Below are positions 52,887-64,000 of a stretch of 64,000 nt of DNA, piece by piece. How positions within the stretch are numbered: position 1 is the first letter of the stretch; every line of letters begins with the position of its first letter. The position numbers were made by a program, and so were the translations under genes. Origin of the DNA: Typha latifolia (Eukaryota; Streptophyta; Magnoliopsida; Poales; Typhaceae); assembly GCA_019914945.1 (NCBI GenBank), contig CM034104.1, positions 6,140,501-6,204,500 on the forward strand, given 5' to 3'. The notes beneath the pieces were generated by a model. That model was not told the origin of the DNA. It saw nothing but the letters and a program-made list of their open reading frames with translations, and searched no databases.

Positions 52887-55269
52887 TATCAAACTAAAAG
52901 AATTACAATCTCAATTTAAAATTATTCTACCCCTAGAATGATCCTAACAAAAGCCAACTATGATGAAACAAACATTAATAGTCTCAATTTATTAAAAAAA
53001 CATATATTAACACCTTATACTCAATGCATTGCTTTTTATGGTAAAAAATCAAGGCTATAAGTCAGTACTAGGAAACACACAGATTTATTACAAAAAATGA
53101 GAAACTACTAAATATTCCGTAATGGAATAGAAGGTTACTAAAAGATTCTATTTGACAAATAGTAGATCTTATAGTAAAACGAATATAATATTTCATCAAG
53201 TATGTAAGAATTATGCTTTGGTAGTTGATTGTTTATTATGTTATTTTATTATGGTCAATATTATCTTTTAATTAGTTATTATCATATTATTTTATTTATT
53301 TACAGTATAGGCAAAGAAAATGGAATCACTAGAAAAGTCATGATGTAATTAATGAAGTTATAGTTAGTCCAACTAGCATACACAAAAGAAGAAGAGTTCT
53401 CAACAACAGAGAATTTTCAGTATCGCAAAATTTTAGTACTCTTAGTGGTTAAATAGTAATTATAACTTACACACTGCTAATATTAGTTCTAAATAGGGTT
53501 AGATAAGATTCTTAAAATTATTTATTCAAAAGGTAAAGATAGTATTAATGCTAATGTAAGGAGTTATTAAATGTATGAAATGGTTATACAATATTGTCGA
53601 TAGATTGCTATTCGAACTATAAATTAAGAGTATCACTTACTATTGACTTAATTTAGTTTAAATAACTAATATCACTTGCATTAAATATGAAAGATACTAA
53701 ATTTATATCTTGTCAACTTGATAAAGACTTATAAACAAATAATTTATAATTTTTTGATAATTTATATTTAATATCTTGATTTAATAATGCTAAAAACTAA
53801 TTAAAATAACTGAAGGATTAAAAAGACAATAAAAATTAAAATACAACAATGACATTTGGGCCAACCTTTGGCAAAATAAATGGTTGGGCTGCAGTCTGCA
53901 GACCAGTCAAAACTAAGCCCAACCGAAGAAACTAGTTGGGCCCAAGGGCCCAACCTGAGCTGGGCATGAGTTGGGCTTTACCCAACTTACACCTCTTTTT
54001 TCTTTATCTTCTTCATAGAAAAACACTAGAGGAGATCAAAATGGAGGGATATATTATACTCAACCAGGGAAGAGGCTAATAACCTAAAACAAGAGTGAAA
54101 CTAGTATGGTAGTATGGGAATCATTCCAAAACATTATGGTCGACTGAAGAGCAACCAATACTCCATGGCTGGTGGCCATGGAGATCATCACTTCAATGAT
54201 CTAGGCCATAGGGCTCAACAAAAGGTACCTATGTCTTTTACTCATGGAGAAAAACGTGATTGGCTAGGTGGACACATGAGGGGTCAACTACATTGGCTGA
54301 CAATAGTCGAGAACCGGCAAAGTAAGGCCACACAGTGAAAATCAAATGGAAAGTCTAAGAACCCACTAATGCCACGAGGACAATGAGGCAAAACTTTCTA
54401 GGTACACGCAAGTTGAGTGGAGGTCATTGATGAGTAAATTTTGTCGACGAAAGCTAAACCATAAATTGAAGGTAAAAGGTCGAATATTTGGTGAAAATCA
54501 AATTAATATTAAAAAAGAAAAGATGACTTATTGAAGAAGTCAAAGATGGGATTCATTTGCTCTAGCGAGGCTCTAGAGCCACATGACTAATGTCGAACAC
54601 CTGTGATAAGTGTTGAGATTACAAACAGTAGGATCTAAGAAGATATGAGATTTATATAGGGGACGATGAAGGCTAATGTTTTCTATGTAAATGTGAGATA
54701 ATTGGAAAATCTCATCAAAGACTTTGGTCGGTTTCTACACGTAACAACAACGTGAAGAGTGAGGAGAAGAAGGTAGTGTAGCGCACTTTTTCACATACGC
54801 CTCCATCTTTTTTTACATTATTATAGTAGCGAAATGATTCAATTATATATTTTCCACCATCTAATTTGCTTAAGGATACAAAAAATGCTTACTGCACAAG
54901 CGATTCTTATTGTTTGAAATTGCTATTTTAGAAAATGATTCTATTCATATATCTACGTGATGCCCACGTGTATTAGAAGTCACTTATGTTTATAAGTTTG
55001 TAAGTCTGTATTTGGGTACAATCTTTGGTGTGCAGGCCTATATTGGTTAAAAACTCTAGTTTTAAGGCCTCGTTTGGTTCTTGCAAAAAATCGTTTAAGA
55101 TAACTTGATGCACACCTCCTAAATGTGAATTAGGTATATCTATAACTTTACTCACATTTTATTGTTCGGTTGTAAATATAATGATCACATTGAATAAGTT
55201 TATGTAAGAATTTATATTTGGTTATTAACTATGAATAAGTATGTAAATTGCACTAAAATTCTTTAGAGA
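52887..55269. other. no gene seen; one GGGCCCAA-rich relic
   Basis: AT-rich sequence. At 53855-53990 there is a stretch with repeated TTGGGC/GCCCAAC words, including TTGGGCCCAAGGGCCCAA, typical of decayed plant dispersed repeats. An open stretch at 54114-54338 is not recognised. Confidence 0.4.
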
Positions 55270-56201
55270 TGACATTAATGACTAAGATGTTGAAAAATGT
55301 ATATGGTTTTATTATCATCTAATTACCTAATTATCGAGTGGTCAATATATATCATATATGATTGTATTTGATATCATAGCATAGTCATGGTCGGCATGCA
55401 TCATGTGTCATATTTGAGACAGAGAGTTATGATGATAGTATGATATGGAGATTTGTTTATTCATTATCGAGGATTATATACTTTTATTAGTTATGACATG
55501 CTATCTACATTTTATTTTGATATATTATTGAGGATACAGTCATATACTCATTCATGACATGATGCTCATATATGTGATTCATATTATCTAATATATAATT
55601 TATTCTTTGTTTGACATTACTAATTCGAGGTAAGATTTATTCACTAAGCTTTTTGCTCATTACTCGCTTTATTTTTTTCTAACCCTCTTAGATATGTGGT
55701 ACGTGATAGCGACTTAAGATATCTTGAGAAAATATTTTAGAATGATAAGGTGAGCTATAGGTGCGAGACGGTATAGATAATATTTTGTATAGAGGTTGAG
55801 TTGTATCGTTGTTTGTTATATTTGTACTTTATTGTATCATACGATGATTTATATAATACATGTCAGATTATAGTGTACTTATATAAAAATTATTTTAGTT
55901 ATATCTTGATGACTTGTCCTGGCCTCTGTTGGGTCCTACCAGTTATGTAGTGGTCTAGTGTATATTATTGTGGACTTGGATATTCATATGTTAACAGATT
56001 TATTTGGTTAATAATATGATATATTTGGTGATGGATTATCTGAGCATGAATATATTAACATATTTTATTTGATGATGTCATGATTATATAAGCATAATGG
56101 TATATCTGTGCGTGACAGGCCTCGCCCGACCTATCGTGCGCGTCGCGCATGCCGTATGGGCGCATGGCGTGCACGTGTCCGTGCCACACGGGGGTGTTAC
56201 A
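55270..56201 (+). mobile_element. LTR (plus) of a gypsy-type element, 5' part diverged
   Basis: It resembles the reverse complement of 59218-60000 over several blocks: ATTATCGAGTGGTCAATATA, CATGCATCATGTGTCATATT, TTCACTAAGCTTTTTGCTCA. It ends GGGGGTGTTACA, followed at once by a decayed PBS (AGGTGATATTAGAGCC against GGTATCAGAGCC), so it is a 5' LTR. Confidence 0.65.
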
Positions 56202-58460
56202 ATTTAGGTGATATTAGAGCCTAGGTATAAGGATGATCGAGCAAACCATCAAGTAAACTAGTTGTCGATTTTGTTTAAGGTTACGCTAGTAGTCGTTCTC
56301 GATGAGTTTGATATTAATTTATTAAGATAGATGTCTAAGTTATAATTTTGAGATTATTAAGTTTTGATACTTGATGATATTGATAGAAATAGTTTGAGAT
56401 ATTGGTATATTGAGAATTTAACTGAGCGACTAATGAATAGGAAGAAATATTACTAAATCATGCAGTGATGTTATTGATATTGAGATGTTATAACCTGTGG
56501 AGCATAATATTGAAGATGTAGACGTGTTCATATGATATGATAAAGTGTAGAAATTTGTAAACATGTGGAGATATGAATTATAATTATTAATTATGGATGG
56601 ATGAATAAGACATATGATGATTTTGTATAGTGGAAAAGAAATTATGTGATGTGATATAGATGATTGTTGATTGTATATAGAAAAGAATTTTTTGGATAAC
56701 TTGTATGATAAATTATGTTTGCAAGATACTTGTGTTAGTAGGTATAAAATTTTAACTATATCGACAAGATGAATGATTTAATAGGGATATGTTTGTCTAA
56801 TAGTACTGTTAGAGGATTAACGTCTCTTTTAAAATTTTAAGTTGATGATTACCAAATATGGTAATGAGCATAGAAAATATGATATAGATATAGTTATTAA
56901 ATTATGAATGATTTCAGTAGCTGAGACTTAATATATATATTTTTGAATGACATGAAGGTAGGTTTAGTTTAGAAGTTGCTAATTATGTGAATATGATTAG
57001 ATAGAGAGAATGTGAATGAGATGAACTATATAGGGTGATAGTAATTTGCTAAGGTGGTAGCATTATTAGTATATCTTGTATGACAGTGAAAAATGCTTTA
57101 CCGATTTAGTTTGGCATCATTTTAGAGGATAAGAATGTTATATCATGTTGATTGTGTGTTTTTGATGATATTGGATTTGAGTCGAAAATATGTTGATTTA
57201 TATTCATTTATGATTATTATGTAGTACTGATGACGTAGAATAATTTTGACCAGTGCTATAAGATTAAATTATTTAGTATATGCAGTGGGCTTTGTTCGGA
57301 GGATGTAATAGAATATTAAGTTGAAACTTTGAGGAATTATCATGTTTAGGTGATTTATTTATTAGAAATGAGATCCAACTTCGATCCCCTAAAGGCAAGT
57401 GCATAGGCTATTGAATCAAAAATAGAGACGTGGATATTAAATTCAGTGTTATGATATTGCCTTGATGATACAACTAGAGATGTATTTATATTGAATTATA
57501 TATAGAGTATATGGCAGATATGACTTTGCATTATGATCGATAGATAATTTAGAAGTTGAACTAATTGCTTCATAGGACGGTAATGAAAAAAATATGGAGG
57601 ACTATGATTTTTCTATATAGTGTATTGATGGATGTTTATTATATTGTTAGACAATAGAAAGTGATGTATAGAAAGTGACTATATTGGCATTTATATAACA
57701 TTTGACTTACGTGTTAAATTATTACTAGAAGTTATTGAGCGAGCTTTTTGAATGAGAAGATTGATCTTAATAATTGTGATGACTTACAAATTGGTATTTA
57801 ATTTTTGAGATAAAGATATCTGATTGGGAGATGATGATTATAGCATTGATAATTCTATTATAGTTTGTGAATTTTTTTTATTTTTAATGAATTAGAAAAT
57901 TGAGGATATGAATTGATTTAAAGTAAAAGAGAAGATATGTTATTAAGGTTGATAATTATTATTCTTGGACGTCCTGTGATCCATATGAATAAATTGGTTT
58001 TAGTTGTTTTATTAGTAGATTAGATCATAATAGCATGAATAGTTTGGGAGATTGATTTCAGTAGCTTATTAGTTCTTGGATGGTACTTTATGGATGTATC
58101 TAAATTATATTTATGCATTCTTAATTATCAAGTATGATGGATTAGTGAATTCTTAGAACTTTAGTAGTTATATGATGCTAGGTTGATGTTATTGAGTATA
58201 TGTTAATCGTTATTAGATATGGATTGGTATTATAAATGGAGTTTTATGTTGTCGAGTTATTAATTAGATAATTGTATTACTTGGAATTTATTAGAAAGTC
58301 ATTGCATTTGAATATCATTAAATAAAGATCGTAGTGGATATTCTAGTAGCAATAGTGATTGAATTGATTATGATTGGATTAGAACTATGTGAATTAAGAA
58401 ATAAATAGTTTGGATACGAAAAATAATTAATAGGAAGATCATTATAAATCAAATATTGTA
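56202..58460 (+). mobile_element. decayed internal region, strongly C-poor on the plus strand
   Basis: It follows the LTR and PBS at 56201. No frame with gag or pol motifs could be read. Plus-strand C is very rare compared with G: 57001-57060 has 19 G and 2 C; 57901-57960 has 13 G and no C. Confidence 0.45.
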
Positions 58461-59217
58461 GGTTAAAGAGAAGGATCATCGTGAAAAACTACTCCGCTAA
58501 ATAGGTCCATTCTAGTGGGTCTTTTCTAGAGAAATTTAGGAAATCAAGCTTGACGGTCTGAGCTTGGATCCCAAAATGTGGTCTATCATCGTGGTCGAGG
58601 TCGGTCATGTAGGACATGGGCCCACGAGTCCGGCTCATGTCGCCAATAGGCTACACACAGGTTTGGCTAAGTTTGATAGTGTGTGCCCACCAAGTCATTC
58701 CATAATTCATCATCGGGCTCGTACTCATACTCGGGTCATGTTAATAGGTCCCAAATTGGTTTGCACGAGGTGGTCGAACCGGCTCGCAAAAATCTAGCCT
58801 GCTTCGAAATTCATGCACTTCATCATCTTCATGCAAATAATATAACCCTAAATCTAGGTTTGAATTTGGAATTTAGCCTAGGGGCGCCGCCACAAGTTGC
58901 ATGGGGGGCGGTGGTAGCTAGGTTCGGTCGTGGGTCACCGACAATTGGCCCATAGCTGGTCCTCATAGAAGTGGAATGACGACGAGCGGCGGTGGAAGGC
59001 CGAACTCGAGCTAGTGTACTAGTGACCATGGCTCGTCATCGGCGGGTCCACCGACCCTAGGCGGTTGCGGAAGTGGCTTGGCCCCACTACATGGGAACGA
59101 CGGTTGTGGGAAGCTGTGGCGTAGCTACCCCAACATAGGGGTAGCTTCCCGCTATGGTGGTCGACGATCGCTAGCGATTGCAACAGCCACCACTGGCTGG
59201 TAATTGACTTGAGGAAG
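58461..59217. other. GC-richer segment between the inverted LTRs
   Basis: Balanced base composition and abrupt borders with the C-poor block on the left. Open stretches on both strands have no recognisable domain. It may be part of another element. Confidence 0.35.
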
Positions 59218-60100
59218 TGTAACACCCAAACCCTAAACACGTGCATGGCACGAGCCCATACGGCACGTGCGTAGCACCTGACCATTTGGTTGGATACTAA
59301 TAATCAAATAAACATGTAGCAACATCATAAATTTATCCACAATATCTAGACCGAGAATAACTCAAGTCTAACTGTCAACATCATACATATAACCCTACCT
59401 GGGCCCCACATAGGCCACAGCACATCATCAAGAGCTTTTCATAAGTACATATACACAACAGAGATATATGCATAATTATACAAGTACAAAGTCACATGCT
59501 AAAATATAAGACAAGGATACAGATACACTTTGGAGAAGGTCTACTGATACATTAGATAAGATAACTTATCTGGCATATAACACTAATCACACTCTACTTC
59601 TCACTCACCGATAAGACCTCTAAGGGAGAATCCTACTCATCTCGTTCACTTGGGTTTTTGGGAAAGGAGAAAACAAAGAGAGTCATGAGCTAAAAGCTCA
59701 GTGAATAGACCTTACCCCGAATCAGTGATGCCAAACAGAAAGTAAATCAAGTACTAGATAATATGAATTAGAAAGAGTATCATGTCATGAATGAGTAAAT
59801 GAATGTGTCCTCAATAATAACTGATAAGAATACATAATCATCGACAATGAATAAATAGGTCACCACGTCATATGATCATCATAACTCTCTCTCAAATATG
59901 ATATATGATGCATGCCGTCCATGACAATGCTATGATATCAAATGTAATCATATATGATGTATATTGACCACTCGATAATCAGGTATGTCAGATAATAATG
60001 AAATCATATGCATTTCTTAACATCACGATCATCACCGACATCCCGGTATAATATTATCATACTAGACCACTATGCACAGTCAACACCCGGTACCCGGTCT
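59218..60100 (-). mobile_element. LTR (minus) related to the LTR at 55.3 kb
   Basis: It begins TGTAACACCC, the reverse complement of the LTR end GGGTGTTACA, then CACGTGC-rich sequence and blocks matching the plus LTR. Left of TGTAACACCC there is no PBS, so this is a 3' or solo LTR. The other end is uncertain and may lie as far as about 60950. Confidence 0.65.
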
Positions 60101-61371
60101 CAACATCATGCCCGAAAGCTCCGAGCATACTCTGCCATCGGCAAGGAGTATCTCAAATATAACCATACCCTGTCATCCGCTAAGGGTATCAACATCCAAC
60201 CAAACCGGGCACCACACATAGTTGATAGAAATCTCGTGAGGATAACTCGCCACATATGCCCTAGCGAACTACATGTGTTCGATTGTCTGTGCACACAGAC
60301 TCAACTGACATCGGACATGGGCCACGAGATATCGCATATCAGCAACCATAATCATCACTCCAGGCACCCCTAACCCTAGCGCCTACTCGGGTATCCTCAT
60401 GCTTTCTATCAACTATCATATTAATCACATTTCATGCTTTCCTTCTAAATGTCAGATCACATACATATATCCAGTACGATAACGAGTCAATGTATAACAA
60501 GAATTTAAGTGGAATAGGAATCAAGAGAAAATAATGCAATGTAGTCTCCAACTGTATCGTCAACACATGCATACTCATGCTAATCTATTACATGCATACT
60601 CATGCTACAGATCAACTCGGTAAACAATCATAACAGTAGAATCATCTCTATATATATCACTAATGTACTCATATTCCAAATCAGCATAATCGAATGCATG
60701 ATAAAATATGCTCGACTATAATCATCTCTAGATAAAATCATATAATCATGCTGGAGGCCAAAACATACATGTGCATAAATATATAATATAACCTAATTTG
60801 AGAAAAACGTCTAAGGGATAAGACTACTCACCACCACTACAAATACCAAACAACCACTTGTTCATGTTGCTACGATAACGATCAAACCTCAATAGCTAAG
60901 TCCACGGGGTCTTGAACAGGGGGGTCGGGAGCTGAAATTATTTATAACAAATATGTCAGTCTTTCTATTAATTAAAATTAACTCGACAAAAAGATGGTTT
61001 CTTGTTGTAATTATGTACTCTTCATTTATATAATTGTTTTATTATTTATTAACCATAATTATGTTATCTAATAGTGTATTTAAAATATAATTATCTACCT
61101 ATTATTCTCCTTGATAATTAAGAAAATAAGAATTAAATTACTACAAATAATTACGTAAGAATATACGTACATAACCCTAATAATTACTATTACCTACCTA
61201 GGATAATAATAGTAATTTATATTGCAGGTGTTTTGCTAAACATGGTATAATTAGAATTATTTACTAACTATGATATAATTATATTTAATTTGTATAACCT
61301 AAATACATTAAATTAACTAAGCTAAATTAATTATGCATATATATATATATATAAATATAATTATATATAGT
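60101..61371. other. probable continuation of the minus LTR, then AT-rich spacer
   Basis: C-rich on the plus strand to about 60910 (mirroring the C-poor sense strand of the LTR family), then AT-rich with no gene. An open stretch at 60008-60373 falls in LTR sequence and is not taken as a gene. Confidence 0.4.
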
Positions 61372-61469
61372 GCTGGGCTCAGCACCATGCACAGCAAGGC
61401 GCTGGGCCGAGCCCAGCATCCCTTGCAGGGTGCAGCTTGGGAGAGAAGGGAAGAAGGAGGGGGAGAGGA

Positions 61470-61545
61470 AGAAGAAAGAGAAGAAGAAGAAGAAGAAGAA
61501 GAAGAAGAAGAAGAAGAAGAAAGAAGAAGAAGAAGAAGAAGAAGA
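61470..61545. repeat. (GAA)n microsatellite
   Basis: A near-perfect trinucleotide run. Confidence 0.95.
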
Positions 61546-61637
61546 TTGGGCCATGGGGGAGGGGTGCGGCCGCTGGTGGCCACTCAGCGGCTGGCCTCTC
61601 GCCGATGGCTCAATCTTTCGGCGGTCCGAGAGAAAGC

Positions 61638-61865
61638 CGACAAAGAGAGAAAGAGAGATAGAGAGAGAGGTAGAGAGAGAGAGAGAGATAAAGAGAGAAA
61701 GAGAGAAAGAGAGAAAGAGAGAGGGAAGCTCACTAGTGTTAGTGGAGGTGGCGGCGGCAGCGGGTAGAGTGAGAGAGAAGGGGTGTTTGAGAGAGAAAGA
61801 GAGAGAAAGAGAGGGAGATGAAAATGAATCCGAGAGAGAGAGAGAAAGAGAGAGAAAGAGAGAAG
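61638..61865. repeat. (GA)n-rich imperfect tract
   Basis: Mixed GAGAGA and AAAGAGAG units interrupted by a GTGGAGGTGGCGGCGGCAGC stretch. Confidence 0.9.
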
Positions 61866-62519
61866 CGGTGGGGAGGGGGGCTACGGCGGCGGCGGCGGTA
61901 GGGGCCCACCGCGCCAGTTGGCTTGGCCAGGTTGGCCGGGCCGGCGCTTAGGGCGCGTGGCACCCATCTCTGCTGCCACTGCATGGCACGAGCTATTGTG
62001 CCATGCAAAGGCGCTTTTTTTTTTTTTTTTTTTGGGGCTTGGGTTATTGGGTTATTATAGGAAGCCCGCCGGTGGTCGTGGGAGTGCCGAACATGCGGCC
62101 ACCAACCGCGGGTTTGCTGCAGCATAAACCACCATTGCTGGCGGTTTTTCTATTGGTGCCAATGCGAATGATGGCCTAGGCTCGGGTGCGGGGGTCTCGT
62201 GGAGGATACCGAACATGGCGGCGGGGCCAGGAGTGGCTGGATCACCGTCAGTGGGAAGCTAGGGTTGACCCTAGCTCCCACCGCAGGTGGGGAAGATGAC
62301 ATCGGGATTGTCGCAACCGGCTGCTCTAGCATCGCGTCGACGATGTTCTGGGTTTGTAGTGGATGGGGCCTCCACCATGGCCAGATGAGTCGTGGTTGGG
62401 GCTCCCCTCCACCTCCCTCACAAGTGCAGTTTTCTAGTCATGGCTGGCCGGATTTCGTTGTGGTCGGTGGGGCTAGCGGTGTAGGTCGGTGGGAGGCGGC
62501 CAGTAGGACATTTGTCAAG

Positions 62520-62725
62520 GCCTAGATTGAGTTCTTGAGGACAGTTTGAATCTCTTTCAACTCGGCCAAAAATTCTTTAAAAAATGCTTTTGCCCATGCT
62601 GGCGGCTCGTCATCAATAGTTGCTAGTGGCGGAAGGGGCGCTGCAAAAACTCCAACAGGAACGGAGATAAGTTCCTAGTCCTCCATGGTCGCTCCTTTGT
62701 TCATCTTGGATCACGTGGTAATCAT
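62520..62725 (-). pseudogene. N-terminal gag fragment of a minus-strand LTR element
   Basis: The minus frame from ATG at about 62705 reads MNKGATMED, a stop, then ELISVPVGVFAAPLPP, EPPAWAKAFFKEFLAELKEI and an end near 62520. The short Lys/Glu-rich start shortly after a PBS is typical of plant gag. It has a stop and no continuation. Confidence 0.55.
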
Positions 62726-62740
62726 TGTGTAAAGAATGTC

Positions 62741-62754
62741 GACTTTGATACCAA
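62741..62754 (-). other. primer-binding site (minus)
   Basis: On the minus strand TTGGTATCAAAGTC follows the LTR end TATGTAACA; it resembles the iMet PBS TGGTATCAGAGC with one change. Confidence 0.65.
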
Positions 62755-62755
62755 T

Positions 62756-63288
62756 TGTTACATACCAGATTTTGAATGATCCGTCTGTAGGATGATCTTA
62801 AAATTTTGAGGGGTAGTAATCTCGAAAGTCTTAGATCTAATGACTTTGGAATGAAGTCAATCACGAATGAAAAGTTATGGTTAAAATAGTATATCAAGGT
62901 CGAAGTAGGACATAATAGTAAATATCCGACGTTGTGGTGGTCATTAAAGGGTGGTGGATGGCCGTAAGGTATGGTTGCTACTAGTGGAGGAAGATGGCTA
63001 GGGTTTGGAAGATCGGAGTGCTTCTACGGCTGTGATCTAATACTAGAAAAATAAATGCGATCTAACGACTATGGTAAAAATAAGAATTAAAATAATAACT
63101 TGGCTGAACTCATATTTATTTAATGATAATTATCAACACATGTCCACTCCTATTTATAGGAGTGAAAATCCCTAGCGGATCGGATCGACATACGAATTAT
63201 CTAACTAATTTAAAATTAAAAAATAAGATAAAATTAACTAATTAACTTGACTTGACTCGATTTGACTCCACTTAACCTATATCTAACA
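62756..63288 (-). mobile_element. 5' LTR (minus), about 533 bp
   Basis: On the minus strand it starts TGTTAGATATAGG and ends GGTATGTAACA (inverted ends TGTTA/TAACA), followed by the PBS. A TATA box CTATAAATAGGAG lies at about 63150-63165. The partner LTR is not seen in the window. Confidence 0.7.
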
Positions 63289-63470
63289 GTGCATAACTAG
63301 GTGAATTACTTTATATATGGTTTGACCAAAATATGTACAAATAAGTATTTGATTGTAAAATATATTTAGATGATTTCTAATTTATGAATAACTATTGGTT
63401 ATCCCAAAGGGTTGAAAAATATAATTTAGCATAAAATTTGTATTCCCCGGTATCGTTACTGGTCCTTCTC
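63289..63470. other. AT-rich spacer
   Basis: Nothing recognised. Confidence 0.4.
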
Positions 63471-64000
63471 AACCAACCAAAGATATCCACGACCGCCAGA
63501 ACGGTCCGCCCCTTCGTATCTAGCTGTGGCTGAGGAGATCATGAAAGCCGTGAATCACGTGAACGAGCCCGATTGGATCACCACACAGTTTCATGGATGT
63601 CTGGTGAGAGACGTACACCGTTATTTCCCATGTCATTCCCTTCCCTCTCCTCTCTCATATCTTAACTAATTAAATTCGCTCCCTTTCCTTGATTGGATCA
63701 CCTCCATCTCTCCGACGACTATCTCTCTTCACTCGCCGGTTGCCGCCTCTATCTTTCTCCGGCGACTCTCCCTCTTCACCCCCCGCCTCCAAAAAGGTCT
63801 TCTTCTTCTTCTCCCGGATAGCCATATCTTATTTTCCATTTTTCTCAAAAGAATATTTGATCTTTTTGTTTCTGTCCTTGATCTGTTTTTTTTCTTATTT
63901 TTCTTGGTTGATTTTTCTTTGATAATTGATGATTTCTAAATTGGAATTTTCTTTTGGGTGGAGGAAAGAGGGATTTAAATCTGGGAAGAGATTGATTTTA
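63471..64000 (+). promoter_or_regulatory. putative promoter and leader of a gene beyond the right edge
   Basis: Base composition changes to GC-richer sequence. A G-box CACGTG lies at 63556-63561. A CT-rich leader with CTCTCC/CGGCGACT words follows at 63700-63795 and ends in CCAAAAAG/GTCTTC, a possible first-intron donor, followed by T-rich sequence. No coding exon is seen before the edge. Confidence 0.4.

Larger units (their letters stand above)
61372..62519. other. GC-rich island with purine-only tracts
   Basis: It starts near the palindrome GTGCTGGGCTCAGCAC, then (GAA)n at about 61470-61545 and GAGA-rich tracts to about 61865, followed by GC-rich sequence with a poly-T run (about 62016-62033). 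Long open frames here come from the simple repeats. Its position beside the minus-strand gag start suggests it is internal to that element, but nothing coding is recognised. Confidence 0.4.

Noticed and set aside
58564..59285. Open frames of 77-90 codons in the GC-rich segment
   Set aside because: Frames are open on both strands because of base composition; no domain, no splice-consistent neighbours.
60008..60373. 121-codon ORF
   Set aside because: It lies in sequence adjoining the minus-strand LTR, with no protein-family pattern.
61333..61951. Open frames of 144 and 193 codons on the plus strand
   Set aside because: They are made almost entirely of (GAA)n and (GA)n repeats; such frames stay open by composition and show no domain.

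Overview
The window looks like nuclear DNA of a large-genome flowering plant. It is AT-rich, full of nested LTR retrotransposons, MITEs and microsatellites, and its few genes are split by long introns with GT/AG borders. The GC-rich first exon of the gene at the left end is the kind seen in monocots, so a monocot is my tentative guess; no species can be named from the sequence.

Three genes can be supported. (1) A minus-strand DGS1-like (DGD1 SUPPRESSOR 1, mitochondrial) gene has six phase-consistent exons between 6284 and 1927. Its C-terminal exons are not in the window. (2) A plus-strand gene for a small secreted GPI-anchored protein of the At3g06035/At5g19250 type has two exons (13705-13774 and 27247-27770) separated by a 13.5-kb intron packed with mobile elements. 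(3) A minus-strand, single-coding-exon UBA-domain protein of 633 residues lies at 31216-33117, with an intron in its 5' leader and a telo-box in the leader exon. The far right edge (63.5-64 kb) resembles the promoter and leader of a further plus-strand gene. A decayed PPR-protein fragment (7448-7758) and a LINE C-terminal fragment (5290-5660) are relics.

Most of the rest is mobile DNA. At 35.86-45.31 kb there is a nest of Ty3/gypsy elements. A 5'-truncated chromodomain-type element has a solo LTR in its pol end (38321-38905, TSD GTCCA). Its 3' LTR is split by a second, integrase-less gypsy element (39327-44592, TSD TATTA). Other retroelements are a degenerate gypsy element at about 22.4-26.3 kb inside the GPI-gene intron, a TRIM-like miniature retrotransposon (52617-52886), an inverted pair of related LTRs (55.3-56.2 kb plus, 59.2-60.1 kb minus), and a minus-strand LTR with PBS and gag start (62.5-63.3 kb). 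Mutator-like MITEs have long terminal inverted repeats (16141-16503; 49282-50129 with a perfect 9-bp TSD).

The most distinctive signal is a CpG-rich array built on the 12-bp palindrome GCGTTCGAACGC. It occurs at seven further loci besides scattered decayed motifs, always inside an LTR or LTR relic. Where the surroundings are preserved it sits just upstream of a TATA-like promoter motif, as an enhancer array in U3 would. Two large inverted-repeat clusters (10.26-11.35 kb and 16.54-18.62 kb) share one conserved module of about 100 bp and are also not explained by standard elements.
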